64,000 nucleotides of DNA from an uncultured Chloroflexota bacterium (GTDB taxonomy: Bacteria > Chloroflexota > UBA4733), in contig CALBSQ010000193.1 in the NCBI GenBank assembly GCA_937967325.1, forward strand, positions 1 to 64,000, read 5' to 3'. Position 1 is the stretch's first letter, and every line of letters starts with the position of its first letter. The translations under genes were made by a program, and so were the position numbers. Below the pieces are notes generated by a model, which did no database searches, was not told where the DNA came from, and saw only the letters and a list, made by a program, of their open reading frames with translations. Below are positions 25,366 to 34,598 of this stretch, piece by piece.

Positions 25366-25430
25366 CGGGCGTACGCCGTACGCCCCTACCGGCGTAGCGA
25401 CATCGGGTAGGGGCGCATGGCATGCGCCCT
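25366..25430. repeat. Compact palindromic repeat F
   Basis: Two arms of about 25 bp (25366-25390 and 25406-25430) are imperfect inverted copies, and each arm is itself a palindrome (GGGCGTACGCCGTACGCCC; GGGCGCATGGCATGCGCCC). Differences between the two arms are matched inside each arm, so each hairpin is kept. It lies in the 276-bp gap after the oxidoreductase gene. Confidence 0.8.
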
Positions 25431-25580
25431 GGTTACCGCACCAACCGATGTCGCCAATAACGTCCTCTGCTCGCTGGACACGCGGCCGACTCGCACGACG
25501 CGCCACCTGGTTGGCTATCATTCACGGCTGGCAGCATACGACGCCGTGCCGCCGGTACCGATCATGAGAGGTGGTAGCTT

Positions 25581-26363
25581 TTGGACAATGAATCCGCCCG
25601 CTCGCCCTGGCCCTCCGGCAGAACCGCAGCCGTATCGCTAACCTTTGACGACGGCATGACGTCGCAGCTGCAAACCGCCATCCCGATGCTCAACGATTTG
25701 AACCTGCAAGCTACATTTTACGTCAACCCGCGTGGCGAGAACTGGCAGGAGCGCATGGCCCCCTGGGCAGAGGTCGCCCGCACCGGACACGAGATCGGCA
25801 ACCATTCGCTGACCCACCCGTGCTCGCGCAACTTCAACGAGCGGCTCGATGCGCCTTGCCTCGAGCGCATGTCGCTCGACGACGTCGAGGCCGACGTGAC
25901 CGAGGCCGAGCGCCGGCTGCGGGCGGTGATTCCGGGCGACGGTCCCCGCTCTTTCTGCTACCCCTGTTACCTTTCGCACGTCGGCGAAGGGGAGCGACGG
26001 CAAAGCTATACGCCGGTCATTGCGCGCCACTTCATCGCGGCGCGGGCCAAGGGAGAACGGCCGCACAATCATCCGCTCACCTGCGACCTCCACCACCTCT
26101 GGTCCTTCCCCGCCGAGCGTTCCAGCGGAGCGTTCCTGATCGGCTTGGTGGAGGCGTCTGCCGCTATTGGGCGTTGGGTTGTGTTCACCTTCCACGGAGT
26201 GCTGCAAGGACACCTGTCCATCAACGAGGTCGATCTCAAGGAGTTGGCGCAGCACCTTGATCGGAGCCGCGATCGCCTCTGGACTGCGCCGGTCGCCACC
26301 GTGGCGCAGGGAATCGTGGACTGGCGTCGCGCCATTGGACGGCTCGACCCAGCAGACCGCTAA
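25581..26363 (+). CDS. Polysaccharide deacetylase (NodB-homology) family protein
   Basis: A 260-residue carbohydrate-esterase-4-type protein. The NodB motif 1 aspartates are in SLTFDDGM, and the metal-binding HxxxH is in HEIGNHSLTH. No signal peptide is visible, so it is probably cytoplasmic, unlike peptidoglycan or chitin deacetylases. Cytoplasmic NodB-fold enzymes may hydrolyse other amide bonds, as in PuuE-type allantoinases; that would fit the adjacent purine-type permease but is only inference. TTG 25581 follows AGAGGTGG. Its last bases overlap the convergent permease gene. Confidence 0.83.
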   Translation: MDNESARSPWPSGRTAAVSLTFDDGMTSQLQTAIPMLNDLNLQATFYVNPRGENWQERMAPWAEVARTGHEIGNHSLTHPCSRNFNERLDAPCLERMSLDDVEADVTEAERRLRAVIPGDGPRSFCYPCYLSHVGEGERRQSYTPVIARHFIAARAKGERPHNHPLTCDLHHLWSFPAERSSGAFLIGLVEASAAIGRWVVFTFHGVLQGHLSINEVDLKELAQHLDRSRDRLWTAPVATVAQGIVDWRRAIGRLDPADR

Positions 26364-27772
26364 AAGGTCACGCCGAACAGTGGTGCGCGGAAGAAGTAGA
26401 GCACGAACAGCACAGCGATGAGCCAGAGCATCGGGTGTACCTCCCGCCAGTGGCCTTTGCAGAGCTTGATGAGCGTGTAAGTTACGAAGCCCGCGCCGAT
26501 GCCGTTCGTGATGCTGTAGGTGAGCGGCATCATCACCATGGCCGCGACTGCCGGTAGACCCTGTTCCAGGTCGCCAAAATCGATGCCGCGCCGCGTCACC
26601 TTGCCTTCCGCGTCGACCTCCCACTGCGACAGCACGCGCATCATCATAAAGCCCACCAGCACCAACGCCGGCGCCGTGGCCTCGGACGGGACCACGCTCA
26701 CCAACGGCCAGAAGGGCATGCTGAGCAAAAATAGCAGCCCCGCTGTCACCGGCATCAGACCGGTACGACCACCCACGCCCACACCGGCGGCGGATTCAAT
26801 ATAGGTCGTGGCGCTCGACGCCGAGGCGGCGCCGCCGGCCACGGCAGCCAGCGCGTCGACCAGCAACGGCTTCTGCACGTCCGGCAGCTCGCCCTTGTCG
26901 TTGACATAGCCCGCCAGGCTACCCACGCCGACCATCGTTCCCGTCATGTCGAAGAAGTCCGCCAGCGCCAGGGTGACCACGGCGACCACGGCGGCCAGGA
27001 CGCCAATTCGCCCGAAGATGCCGAAGTCGAAATGCCCCAAGGTGCTGAAATCCGGTGCCGCTACCACCTGGTCCGGAATTCGGGCGACGCCGGGCGTGGG
27101 GAAGGCCGTCCAGCCGCTCAGCGCATTCAAGACGATGGCCGCCACCGTGGCGATAATGATGCCCCACAACAGGGCGCCGCGCACCTCCAGCGCCAGCAGC
27201 AGGATCATGACGACCAGCCCGATAACGGTAACGAGAACGGGGATGCCCTGCAGCGTCCCCATGGCCAGTGGCACCGGATTGTCGATCGGCGCGACTTTCT
27301 TCACGATGCCGGCGTTGACCAGGCCGATGAACAGGATGAACCAGCCGATGCCGACGGCGATCGCTTGCTTCAGAGGCAAGGGCACGGCGTCGAACACGAC
27401 TTTGCGGATGCCGACCAGGACCATGAGGGTGATGAGCAGGCCCTCCAGCACCACCGCTCCCATGGCCTCGGGAAAGGTCAGGTGTTGCTGCCCGACGAGC
27501 TGAAAAGCCACCACCCCGTTGAGGCCCAGTCCTGGAGCCAACGCGAAGGCGCGGTTGGTGTACAAGCCCATGGCGATCGACATGACGCCGGCTACGAGGC
27601 AGGTCGCCGTGGTGGTCGCGGGAACGGGAAGCCCTTTGCCACCCAGCCCGAGGACACTGGGATTGACGAAGATGATGTAGGCCATGACCATAAAGGTGGT
27701 CAGACCGGCTGTCAGCTCCGTGCCGACGCTGGTCTTGTGGGCGCTCAGCTTGAAGACGCGATCCAGCATCAT
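26360..27772 (-). CDS. NCS2-family permease, AzgA-like (adenine/guanine/hypoxanthine)
   Basis: A 470-residue integral membrane transporter with about 12-14 hydrophobic segments. The N-terminus (FKLSAHKTSVGTELTAGLTT and FMVMAYIIFVNPS) and the motif DFFDMTGTMVGVG are typical of the AzgA/PbuG branch of the purine permeases, which import purine bases with protons. Start at ATG 27772 (or 27769), preceded by GAGGAAAAGAGGG. The start overlaps the stop of a short upstream frame (ATGA). Confidence 0.9.
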   Translation of the reverse strand: MMLDRVFKLSAHKTSVGTELTAGLTTFMVMAYIIFVNPSVLGLGGKGLPVPATTTATCLVAGVMSIAMGLYTNRAFALAPGLGLNGVVAFQLVGQQHLTFPEAMGAVVLEGLLITLMVLVGIRKVVFDAVPLPLKQAIAVGIGWFILFIGLVNAGIVKKVAPIDNPVPLAMGTLQGIPVLVTVIGLVVMILLLALEVRGALLWGIIIATVAAIVLNALSGWTAFPTPGVARIPDQVVAAPDFSTLGHFDFGIFGRIGVLAAVVAVVTLALADFFDMTGTMVGVGSLAGYVNDKGELPDVQKPLLVDALAAVAGGAASASSATTYIESAAGVGVGGRTGLMPVTAGLLFLLSMPFWPLVSVVPSEATAPALVLVGFMMMRVLSQWEVDAEGKVTRRGIDFGDLEQGLPAVAAMVMMPLTYSITNGIGAGFVTYTLIKLCKGHWREVHPMLWLIAVLFVLYFFRAPLFGVTF

Positions 27773-27882
27773 TCCCGCCCTCTTTTCCTCAACTGTTCGC
27801 TCGACACCGTCGCACGGCGGTGACCATGCTCGAGGTAATCAAGCACCTGGCTACCCAGTGATAGCTCCAGTTGCGCGTCCAT
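27769..27882 (-). CDS. Possible 37-codon leader ORF before the NCS2 permease
   Basis: An ATG at 27882 with GGGAGTGAGG just upstream opens a 37-codon frame (MDAQLELSLGSQVLDYLEHG, continuing polar and basic) whose TGA overlaps the permease ATG. The frame is open further upstream. It could be a coupled small protein or a leader peptide; there is no family evidence. Confidence 0.25.
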   Translation of the reverse strand: MDAQLELSLGSQVLDYLEHGHRRATVSSEQLRKRGRE

Positions 27883-28039
27883 CCTCACTCCCTGTTTCAA
27901 TTCCGCCGGCACGAGCCTAGCGAGCGTCGCCCATAACGTCAACACGTTGCGCGACGCATCACCGCGGCGTACCCTTTCGGTCGAACACGGATCGGTACCG
28001 TCGGTTCGAGAGGCAGCCAATCTGCTCAGAAAGGGGCGC

Positions 28040-29044
28040 ATGGTGAAGATCGCAACACTTATTCCTGATGGGAACTACCGGTCGATGATCACCGAAGAGA
28101 CTGATGCCCATTTGGAGTCGTTGGGCGCGGTGATCCGGGCCCGTGGTGATCGGGCAGCCGTCACCGCGCAAGCGCCGCGACTTCTGGCGGACGCCGAAGT
28201 GTTGTTTACCGGCTGGGGAGCGCCATCGCTCCAGGAGGCCTGGCTGGACGGAGCCTCGCGACTGCGCTTGATCTGCCATTGCGCCGGCAGCGTTCGGGGC
28301 ATCATCCCGCCGACGGTGTTTGGGCGCGGCATCACGCTCTGCCACGCCGCCCCGATCATTGCCGACGCGGTGGCCGAATTCTGTCTCACATTGGAGTTGA
28401 TGCTGCTGCGCCGGCCACATGAGCTGAGCAGCAGTCTCCGGGGAGGCAAGTCCTGGGGAGAGGTCAAGAGCGCCGGATTGGACGGTCACCTGCTCGCCGC
28501 GCAGCTCGTTGGCCTGGTCGGATCCGGCTACGTCGCCCAGCGACACATCCGGCTGTTGAAGGCGGTTGGCGCGCGGGTGCGGGTGGCTGATCCCTTCCTC
28601 ACCGAAGGCCGGGCGGCAGAGCTCGGGGTGGAGCGCGCCAGTCTGGAGCAGGTCTTCGGTGAGAGCGACGTGATCGCCGTCCACGTGCCGAAGACGCCGG
28701 AGACGCATCGGATGATCGGCGCCGATTTGCTGGCGCGCATCAAGCCCGGCGCGATACTGATCCAAAACTCGCGGTCCTGGGTCATGGATCAGGACGCGTT
28801 ACTGCGCGAGCTTCGCACCGGCCGTTTTGTGGCCGCGCTTGACGTGTTTGATCAGGAGCCGCAGCCGGCGGATAGCCCGTTCTACCAGCTCGACAACGTT
28901 GTCGTCACGCCCCATGTGGCCGGAGCGACGCGCGAGTCGTATGCGCACCAGGGCAAGGCCATGGCCGCCGAGGTCGAACGCTTCTCACGAGGCGAGCCTC
29001 TGCGCTACCAGATCCTAGCCGAGCGGTATGACCAGATGGCGTAG
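28040..29044 (+). CDS. D-isomer-specific 2-hydroxyacid dehydrogenase
   Basis: A 334-residue NAD-dependent dehydrogenase of the phosphoglycerate-dehydrogenase superfamily. The nucleotide-binding glycine motif is GLVGSGYVAQRHI, followed by the catalytic-region segments VHVPKTPETHRMIG, LIQNSRSWVMDQDALL, ALDVFDQEPQP and the histidine in VTPHVAGATRESY. The arginine expected before the glycine loop region is in ILIQNSRSW. The start ATG 28040 follows AAAGGGG; the frame upstream lacks family residues. Substrate is unknown. It closes the catabolic cluster. Confidence 0.88.
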   Translation: MVKIATLIPDGNYRSMITEETDAHLESLGAVIRARGDRAAVTAQAPRLLADAEVLFTGWGAPSLQEAWLDGASRLRLICHCAGSVRGIIPPTVFGRGITLCHAAPIIADAVAEFCLTLELMLLRRPHELSSSLRGGKSWGEVKSAGLDGHLLAAQLVGLVGSGYVAQRHIRLLKAVGARVRVADPFLTEGRAAELGVERASLEQVFGESDVIAVHVPKTPETHRMIGADLLARIKPGAILIQNSRSWVMDQDALLRELRTGRFVAALDVFDQEPQPADSPFYQLDNVVVTPHVAGATRESYAHQGKAMAAEVERFSRGEPLRYQILAERYDQMA

Positions 29045-29145
29045 GAGTTGCGGGCGACAGCATCTGATGAACCGCGGGCTGTGAGCATATTCTCTGGTAT
29101 GGTGCGGCGGTCCACGGCAGGTCAAAGGGTATAACGCCGCGCTCG

Positions 29146-32100
29146 TTGGCAGCGGCGCGTAACTGGAACCGTCGGCCTACGTATACTACCTTGGCACATG
29201 GAAGCGCAAAGGAGCGGCGGCTGAGCCGGACAATCGCTGCCGCGGCGGCTCCCGTCACCGTAGCTGGGCCGTCAGCAACCCGGCCGCACAGGGTCCGGTT
29301 TCGCGCGCATCCTGACCTGTGGTGCTGTCTTCTGCTCGTCCTTCTGCCGTGCGCCTTCTTCTGGCCGGCGCTGGTCGGTCGCGCTGTGCTACTCCCCGTC
29401 GACAACCTGTTGCTGCGAGAGCCCTGGAGCGCGCTCGCCGGAGCCATCGCTCCCGGGTTCACTACCCCGCACAACGACCTGATTCTGGACATGATCATCC
29501 AGAACTACGGCTGGAAACGCTTCCTGGCCGAACAGATTCGTCAAGGACAGATTCCGCTTTGGAACCCGTACCTACTGGGCGGAGCGCCGTTCCTGGCCTC
29601 CGGCCAGTATCAAGTCCTCTATCCTCTGGGGGCGCTGTTTTATCTGCTGCCGGTGGCCTGGGCGTACGGTCCCTACACGGCGCTCCAGTTGGCGCTGGCG
29701 GGTGTGTTCACCTTCGGTTTCTTGCGCCGCATCGGCGAGGGGCGGACCGGCGCGATGGTCGGCGCTATTACATTTGCCATTTGCGGCAGCCTCATCACCA
29801 GCGTGCTCTGGCCGCAAATGATCGGCGCTATGGTCTGGCTGCCGGCCGTCTTGCTCTGCATCGAGCTCGTGCTGCGAGCAACTAGGCTTCCGACGCTGCC
29901 TTCCGCTACGGGCGATGGCGGGCACGTGGCGCTTTCAGTAGTGCCGGCTGGTGCGGGGAGCGGCCCCCCCGGCCCCCCAATTCTGGGGGGAGGCTCAGAC
30001 ACGGAGTTGCCGGTCGCGGCGTCCCAATCCCCCAAACGCCGTCTGTTCTGGGCGAGCGGCGGCGATGCCGAACCCGGTGCTCCCCCCAGAATTGGGGGGC
30101 CGGGGGGGCCGCTCCCCGCACCAGCCGCTCTGTCCGTCGGCGTCGACTGGCCCAGGGCGGCCCTGGCGGTGACGTTGGGCGCCGCGGCCGTGGCCATGCA
30201 GATCCTGGCCGGCCACCTGGAGATCAGCTTCTACGTGCTCTTCACCGCGGCGGCCTACGCCTGCTGGCGTCTCGCTCCGTTGCTATGGGGAAAGGCGAGC
30301 CGGCGAGCCGCGATCGCCCAGACCGGCCTGCTACTGGCCATGGGCGCGTTGGGACTCGGGCTGGCCGCCGTGCAATTGCTGCCCTTCATGGAGGCGATCA
30401 GCCGCGATTATCGGGAAGGCTCGGCCACGCTTGCCGATGTGCGGGGCTGGGCGTTGCCGATCCGGCAGCTCGTCACGTTCGTCATCCCTGATTTTTTTGG
30501 CAACCCAGCCCAGCATGACTATGTCGACTTGTTCACTGGTCAGCACGTCCCAATCGGGCCACAAGCCGACGGCACACCGACCGGTCCGCCTGCTACGGCG
30601 TTCTGGGGGATCAAGAACTACGTCGAGGCAGCCGGCTATGTTGGGATGTTGCCGCTCGTGCTGGCGCCGTTTGGGCTGCTGGGGCGACGCAACCGCTTTG
30701 CGGGATTCTTCGCGATGGCCGCGGTGGCAGCCCTCTTGCTGGCATTCGGCACGCCGCTCTACGGGTTGCTTTTCCGGGTTGTCCCGGGCTTCAGCCAGGT
30801 GCACACGGCCTTTCGCTGGGTGTACGCGTATTCCTTCGCCGTTGCCTGCCTGGCCGGAATGGGCGCCAACTGGCTGGTCGGCCGGGCTAGTCAGCTCACT
30901 CGATCGGCCTGGTCACAGTTGGGCGGCATAGCCGCGGTAGGTACAGGCTTGGCCGGAGCGGCCGCGTGCGTCGTCACCTTTGTGCCGCGGACGCGCATCG
31001 CCGCGCAGCTCCAGGCGCGCATCGCGGCGGATGCGGTCAAGCCAAAGGACCAATGGTTCTTGGCAGCGCATCTGCACGACGGTCGTGAGTGGTTTTCCTT
31101 GGTCTGGGCGCACAGCGCCTGGGCGGCGCTCATGTTGCTCCTTGCCGGAACATGCGTATGGCTTGGCCTCGCCACCCGATCCCGCATGTCGATGCGCCGG
31201 CTCCTGTCCGTCGCACTGCCGGGGCTAGTGGCACTGGACCTGTTTGTCGTCAATGGCCCCTTCAATTCGCTGGTGAGCCCGGACCTCGTCAAATTGCTGC
31301 CCGCTCATGCGAACCCACCGATGGCCCCTCCGCTGATCGCGCCGCCGGGCATCGCGACCCTGCAAGCGCGCGCTGCCACGGAGCCTCCATTCCGTATCGC
31401 CTCGTTTGGACCCCAGGATGTCCTCGCCCCCAACGCCGGAATGCTCTATGGCTTGCAGGACGTGCGCGGCTACGACACGATCGTGCTGCAACGCTACGCC
31501 AGATTCCTGGACCTCATCGAGCCGCAACTCCAGAATCTCAATCTCTACAGCCAAACTACGAAGTCGTTCACCAGTCCGAAGACGCTGAGCTCGCCGTTGT
31601 TCGACCTGTTGGGGGTACGCTACGTCCTGTCCACCGCCGGCATAAGCGACCCTCACTACCGGTTGGTGGCCGGCGGGCCGGTCAAGGTTTACGAGAATAG
31701 CGACGCCTTGCCTCGAGCCTTTGTGGTGTACCGGGCCGCGGCCGCACCCGACGCCGCGGCCGCGCTGACACGGATAGCCGATCAAGCGTTTCGACCGGGT
31801 AAGGAGGTGGTCGTCGAGGGGCCGGCTTCGCTGGCGCTGGCGAACGACGCTGGCCATGGCGGAGCTGCGATCAAGCAGTACGGGGCCAATCGTGTGACGA
31901 TCGACGTTATTACGGACAGCTCTGGGTACCTGGTATTGGCCGACACCTATTTTCCGGGCTGGACCGCTCGCATCCGGCCGGCATCGAGCGGACAAGGCGA
32001 GTGGCGCACCGTCGACGTAGTTCCGGCCGACGAGGCCTTCCGCGCTATTCCCCTGGCCGCAGGCCATTGGACCGTGGAGTTCCGCTATCAGCCACTGTCA

Positions 32101-33666
32101 TTCCGAACCGGTCTGGTGATCTCCTCGCTGTCGCTTGCCGTCCTACTCTTGATGTTGGCGGTTGCCGGCTGGGGAGCGCTGAGCCGCCGCCTTGACCTGG
32201 ACGCGAACGCGGCGCGACGGGTCGCCAAGAACGCGGTGAGCCCGATGGTGAGCAACCTCAGCAACAAGCTGCTGGACTTTGGCTTCAATGTCTTCACCGC
32301 GGCCCTCATCGGGCCGGAAGGGATCGGGCGCTTCGCCGAGGCAGTTGCCCTTGCCGGACTGTTGGGAACAGTGCAAGACTTCGGGCTTGGGACAATCACC
32401 ATGCGCGATGTGGGTCGCGACCGAGGGCTGGCCGCAGGTTACTTTAAGAACACGGTGTTGCTCCGGCTAACGCTGGCCGTTGCCGCCTTGCCGGTGCTGG
32501 GCATCATTACGCTGGTTGGCATGGCATTGGGGGCGTACGATCGGCTTACGGTCATAACGCTCTGGCTGCTCGTGGCCGGTTTCTTCCCAGGCTCGATCGC
32601 CTCGGCGGCGAGCGGCGTGTTGAAGGCAACGGAGCGCTTTGAATGGCCCGCCTTCGTCGAAGTGGCGGCAAATCTCATGCGCATTCTGCTGGGGGTCGTC
32701 GTTCTGCTGCTGGGCTGGAACGTGGTGGGTCTGGCGGCCGTTTCGCTCGCCGTCAACCTATTCAACGCGGTAGCCCTCAGCATGGCGGCCAGCGCCGTGC
32801 AGAGCTGGCGGACGGCGCGGCTGGACGGCGCGCTGTGTCGCTACCTGTGGCGCGAGTCCTTCACCCTCATGCTCAATAACCTGCTCAATTTGGTATTCTT
32901 CCGAATAGATGTCATCTTGCTCACATTTCTCTTGCGCGATCAGGCGGCCATCGGCTACTACAGCGTGGCCTACAAATTCATCGACGGCCTTGGCTTCGTG
33001 TCCGCCTACCTGACCACGGCGATCTTCCCAGTGTTCTCGCGGCTGGCCAAGGAGGCCACGGAGGCCTTCCGCGCGCTCTACGTCTTCGCGCTGCGGCTGC
33101 TCGTCGCGGTAGCGTTGCCGGCCACGGCCGTAGTGCTGGTGCTGGCCGATCGGGTGATCGCCCTGTTCTACCCGGCGTTCGGGCCATCGGCGCCGGCGCT
33201 GCGCATCCTCATCCTCTTTCTTGTGTTCAGCTACGTGAACGGGCTAACGCAGTACGCGCTGATCGCCGTCGGGCGGCAGCGTCGCATCACGCAGGCCTTC
33301 GTCATCGGCGTGCTCTTCAACATTATTGCCAACGCGCTGCTCATCCCCCGCTTCACTATCTACGCGGCGGCAGCGGTCACGGTCCTCTCGGAGCTCGTGC
33401 TGCTGGCGCCGTTCCTCATTGGCATCTGGCCATCCGTCCGGCCGCTCCCCATCGCCCAAATTGTGGCGCGACCGGCATTGGCGGCGGCGGGCACCGGGGC
33501 GATCGCCTTGGGGCTGCATCAGTCGTCCTGGCTGCTCCTCATTCCAGCGTGCCTTGCGGCCTACCCGATCCTCTTCCTGCTGCTCGGTGGATTGCCGGCG
33601 ACCGACCGGCGGCAACTGGCCGAGCTCTTCGCGCGCCGCGGCGCCCAGGTGAGCGAAGCGACGTGA
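29146..33666 (+). CDS. YfhO-type membrane protein fused to a polysaccharide flippase (MATE/Wzx-like)
   Basis: A single 1506-residue frame. Residues about 60-1010 are a YfhO-like multi-pass membrane protein: the start PALVGRAVLLPVDNLLL, IPLWNPYLLGGAPFLASGQ, many membrane helices, then a long extracytoplasmic domain with GWTARI and YQPLSFRTGL. Residues about 1028-1500 are a complete 12-14 helix flippase (SNLSNKLLDFGFNVF, FFRIDVILLTFLL, GYYSVAYKF). YfhO proteins are thought to glycosylate wall polymers; flippases carry lipid-linked glycans across the membrane. Residues 267-327 are encoded by repeat cassette D. The start is uncertain: TTG 29146 or 29191 are in frame, while AAAGGAG sits before a CTG at 29221. 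It heads the glycan operon. Confidence 0.88.
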   Translation: MAAARNWNRRPTYTTLAHGSAKERRLSRTIAAAAAPVTVAGPSATRPHRVRFRAHPDLWCCLLLVLLPCAFFWPALVGRAVLLPVDNLLLREPWSALAGAIAPGFTTPHNDLILDMIIQNYGWKRFLAEQIRQGQIPLWNPYLLGGAPFLASGQYQVLYPLGALFYLLPVAWAYGPYTALQLALAGVFTFGFLRRIGEGRTGAMVGAITFAICGSLITSVLWPQMIGAMVWLPAVLLCIELVLRATRLPTLPSATGDGGHVALSVVPAGAGSGPPGPPILGGGSDTELPVAASQSPKRRLFWASGGDAEPGAPPRIGGPGGPLPAPAALSVGVDWPRAALAVTLGAAAVAMQILAGHLEISFYVLFTAAAYACWRLAPLLWGKASRRAAIAQTGLLLAMGALGLGLAAVQLLPFMEAISRDYREGSATLADVRGWALPIRQLVTFVIPDFFGNPAQHDYVDLFTGQHVPIGPQADGTPTGPPATAFWGIKNYVEAAGYVGMLPLVLAPFGLLGRRNRFAGFFAMAAVAALLLAFGTPLYGLLFRVVPGFSQVHTAFRWVYAYSFAVACLAGMGANWLVGRASQLTRSAWSQLGGIAAVGTGLAGAAACVVTFVPRTRIAAQLQARIAADAVKPKDQWFLAAHLHDGREWFSLVWAHSAWAALMLLLAGTCVWLGLATRSRMSMRRLLSVALPGLVALDLFVVNGPFNSLVSPDLVKLLPAHANPPMAPPLIAPPGIATLQARAATEPPFRIASFGPQDVLAPNAGMLYGLQDVRGYDTIVLQRYARFLDLIEPQLQNLNLYSQTTKSFTSPKTLSSPLFDLLGVRYVLSTAGISDPHYRLVAGGPVKVYENSDALPRAFVVYRAAAAPDAAAALTRIADQAFRPGKEVVVEGPASLALANDAGHGGAAIKQYGANRVTIDVITDSSGYLVLADTYFPGWTARIRPASSGQGEWRTVDVVPADEAFRAIPLAAGHWTVEFRYQPLSFRTGLVISSLSLAVLLLMLAVAGWGALSRRLDLDANAARRVAKNAVSPMVSNLSNKLLDFGFNVFTAALIGPEGIGRFAEAVALAGLLGTVQDFGLGTITMRDVGRDRGLAAGYFKNTVLLRLTLAVAALPVLGIITLVGMALGAYDRLTVITLWLLVAGFFPGSIASAASGVLKATERFEWPAFVEVAANLMRILLGVVVLLLGWNVVGLAAVSLAVNLFNAVALSMAASAVQSWRTARLDGALCRYLWRESFTLMLNNLLNLVFFRIDVILLTFLLRDQAAIGYYSVAYKFIDGLGFVSAYLTTAIFPVFSRLAKEATEAFRALYVFALRLLVAVALPATAVVLVLADRVIALFYPAFGPSAPALRILILFLVFSYVNGLTQYALIAVGRQRRITQAFVIGVLFNIIANALLIPRFTIYAAAAVTVLSELVLLAPFLIGIWPSVRPLPIAQIVARPALAAAGTGAIALGLHQSSWLLLIPACLAAYPILFLLLGGLPATDRRQLAELFARRGAQVSEAT
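29946..30126. repeat. Inverted-repeat cassette D inside a coding region
   Basis: Two perfectly complementary 47-bp arms (29946-29992 and 30080-30126), starting GGCTGGTGCGGGGAGCGG and containing CCCCCCAATTCTGGGGGG, flank an 87-bp spacer. It is read through in frame by the YfhO-flippase gene as a Gly/Pro-rich insert of about 61 residues between two membrane helices. Confidence 0.92.
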
Positions 33667-34598
33667 CCGAGACCTGTGACCTATCCGTCGTCATCGTGAC
33701 CTGGAATTCCTCCGCCTTTATCGGGCGGTGCCTCGATGCGCTGAGGGCCGGCACCGGTCGCGCCTTCGAGTGCCTGGTGGTGGACAACAATTCGGGTGAC
33801 AGCACGGTCGCTATCGTCCAGGGGGGCTATCCGTGGGTGCAACTGCTGACGCCCGGCCGCAATCTGGGCTTCGCCGCTGCCAACAACCTGGCGCTGCGCC
33901 AGGCGACCGGGGCCTACCTGCTGCTGCTCAACCCCGACACCGAGGTGCGGCCGGGAGCAATCGATAAGCTGGTCGATTTCCTGGAGGCGCGTCCTGATGC
34001 CGGCGCCGTCGGGCCGCGACTGCTCAACGACGATGGCAGCACCCAGTTCTCCACCTTTCTGCTGCCGCGGGCAGCGACCATAGCGTGGGAGTATTTCCTG
34101 CGCGACCTGGCTCGTCCCAACGATCGGCGCGCGGGCCGGTACGATGTGATGGACTATGCCCGCGACCGACAGGTCGAAGGTCTCCTGGGCGCGTGTTTCC
34201 TGGCCCGGCGATCGGCGGCCTCGGACATTGGATTCCTGGACGAGCGCTTCTGGCTGTACTGCGAGGAGGTGGATTGGTGTATCCGGCTCCGACGCGCCGG
34301 CTGGCAGGTTTGGTACACTCCGGCCGCTGAGGTCGTCCATTCGTCCGGCCAGAGCGCCCGCCTGGCTTCGGAATCCAGCTTTACCGCGCTACAACGCAGC
34401 AGGTTCAAGCTCTACAGCAAGTGGTACCCGCGCAGGCAACGGGTGTTGCTGGAGACGATCACGCGCGCCGGCCTGCTTTACCAGGCAGTCTTCTGGCTCA
34501 AGCAGACGCTACGCGGCCACTTGCCCGCGTCCGAGTGCCGTGGGCGGCTCGCGCTCACGGCGCGCCTTCTGACGCTGCGGCCTTCCGGTCTGCCATAG
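33663..34598 (+). CDS. GT2-family glycosyltransferase (rhamnosyltransferase-like)
   Basis: A 311-residue GT-A enzyme. N-terminal VVIVTWNSSAFIGRCLDAL, LVVDNNSGDST, GFAAANNLALRQATG and the metal-binding LLLNPDTE place it among GT2 rhamnosyl- or related sugar transferases; the acceptor region has LGACFLARRSA and WLYCEEVDWCIRLRRAGW. It is cytoplasmic or membrane-associated, with a hydrophobic C-terminal part. The GTG start overlaps the stop of the fusion gene (GTGA), and its own stop overlaps the next start, so the genes are translationally coupled. Confidence 0.9.
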   Translation: MTETCDLSVVIVTWNSSAFIGRCLDALRAGTGRAFECLVVDNNSGDSTVAIVQGGYPWVQLLTPGRNLGFAAANNLALRQATGAYLLLLNPDTEVRPGAIDKLVDFLEARPDAGAVGPRLLNDDGSTQFSTFLLPRAATIAWEYFLRDLARPNDRRAGRYDVMDYARDRQVEGLLGACFLARRSAASDIGFLDERFWLYCEEVDWCIRLRRAGWQVWYTPAAEVVHSSGQSARLASESSFTALQRSRFKLYSKWYPRRQRVLLETITRAGLLYQAVFWLKQTLRGHLPASECRGRLALTARLLTLRPSGLP

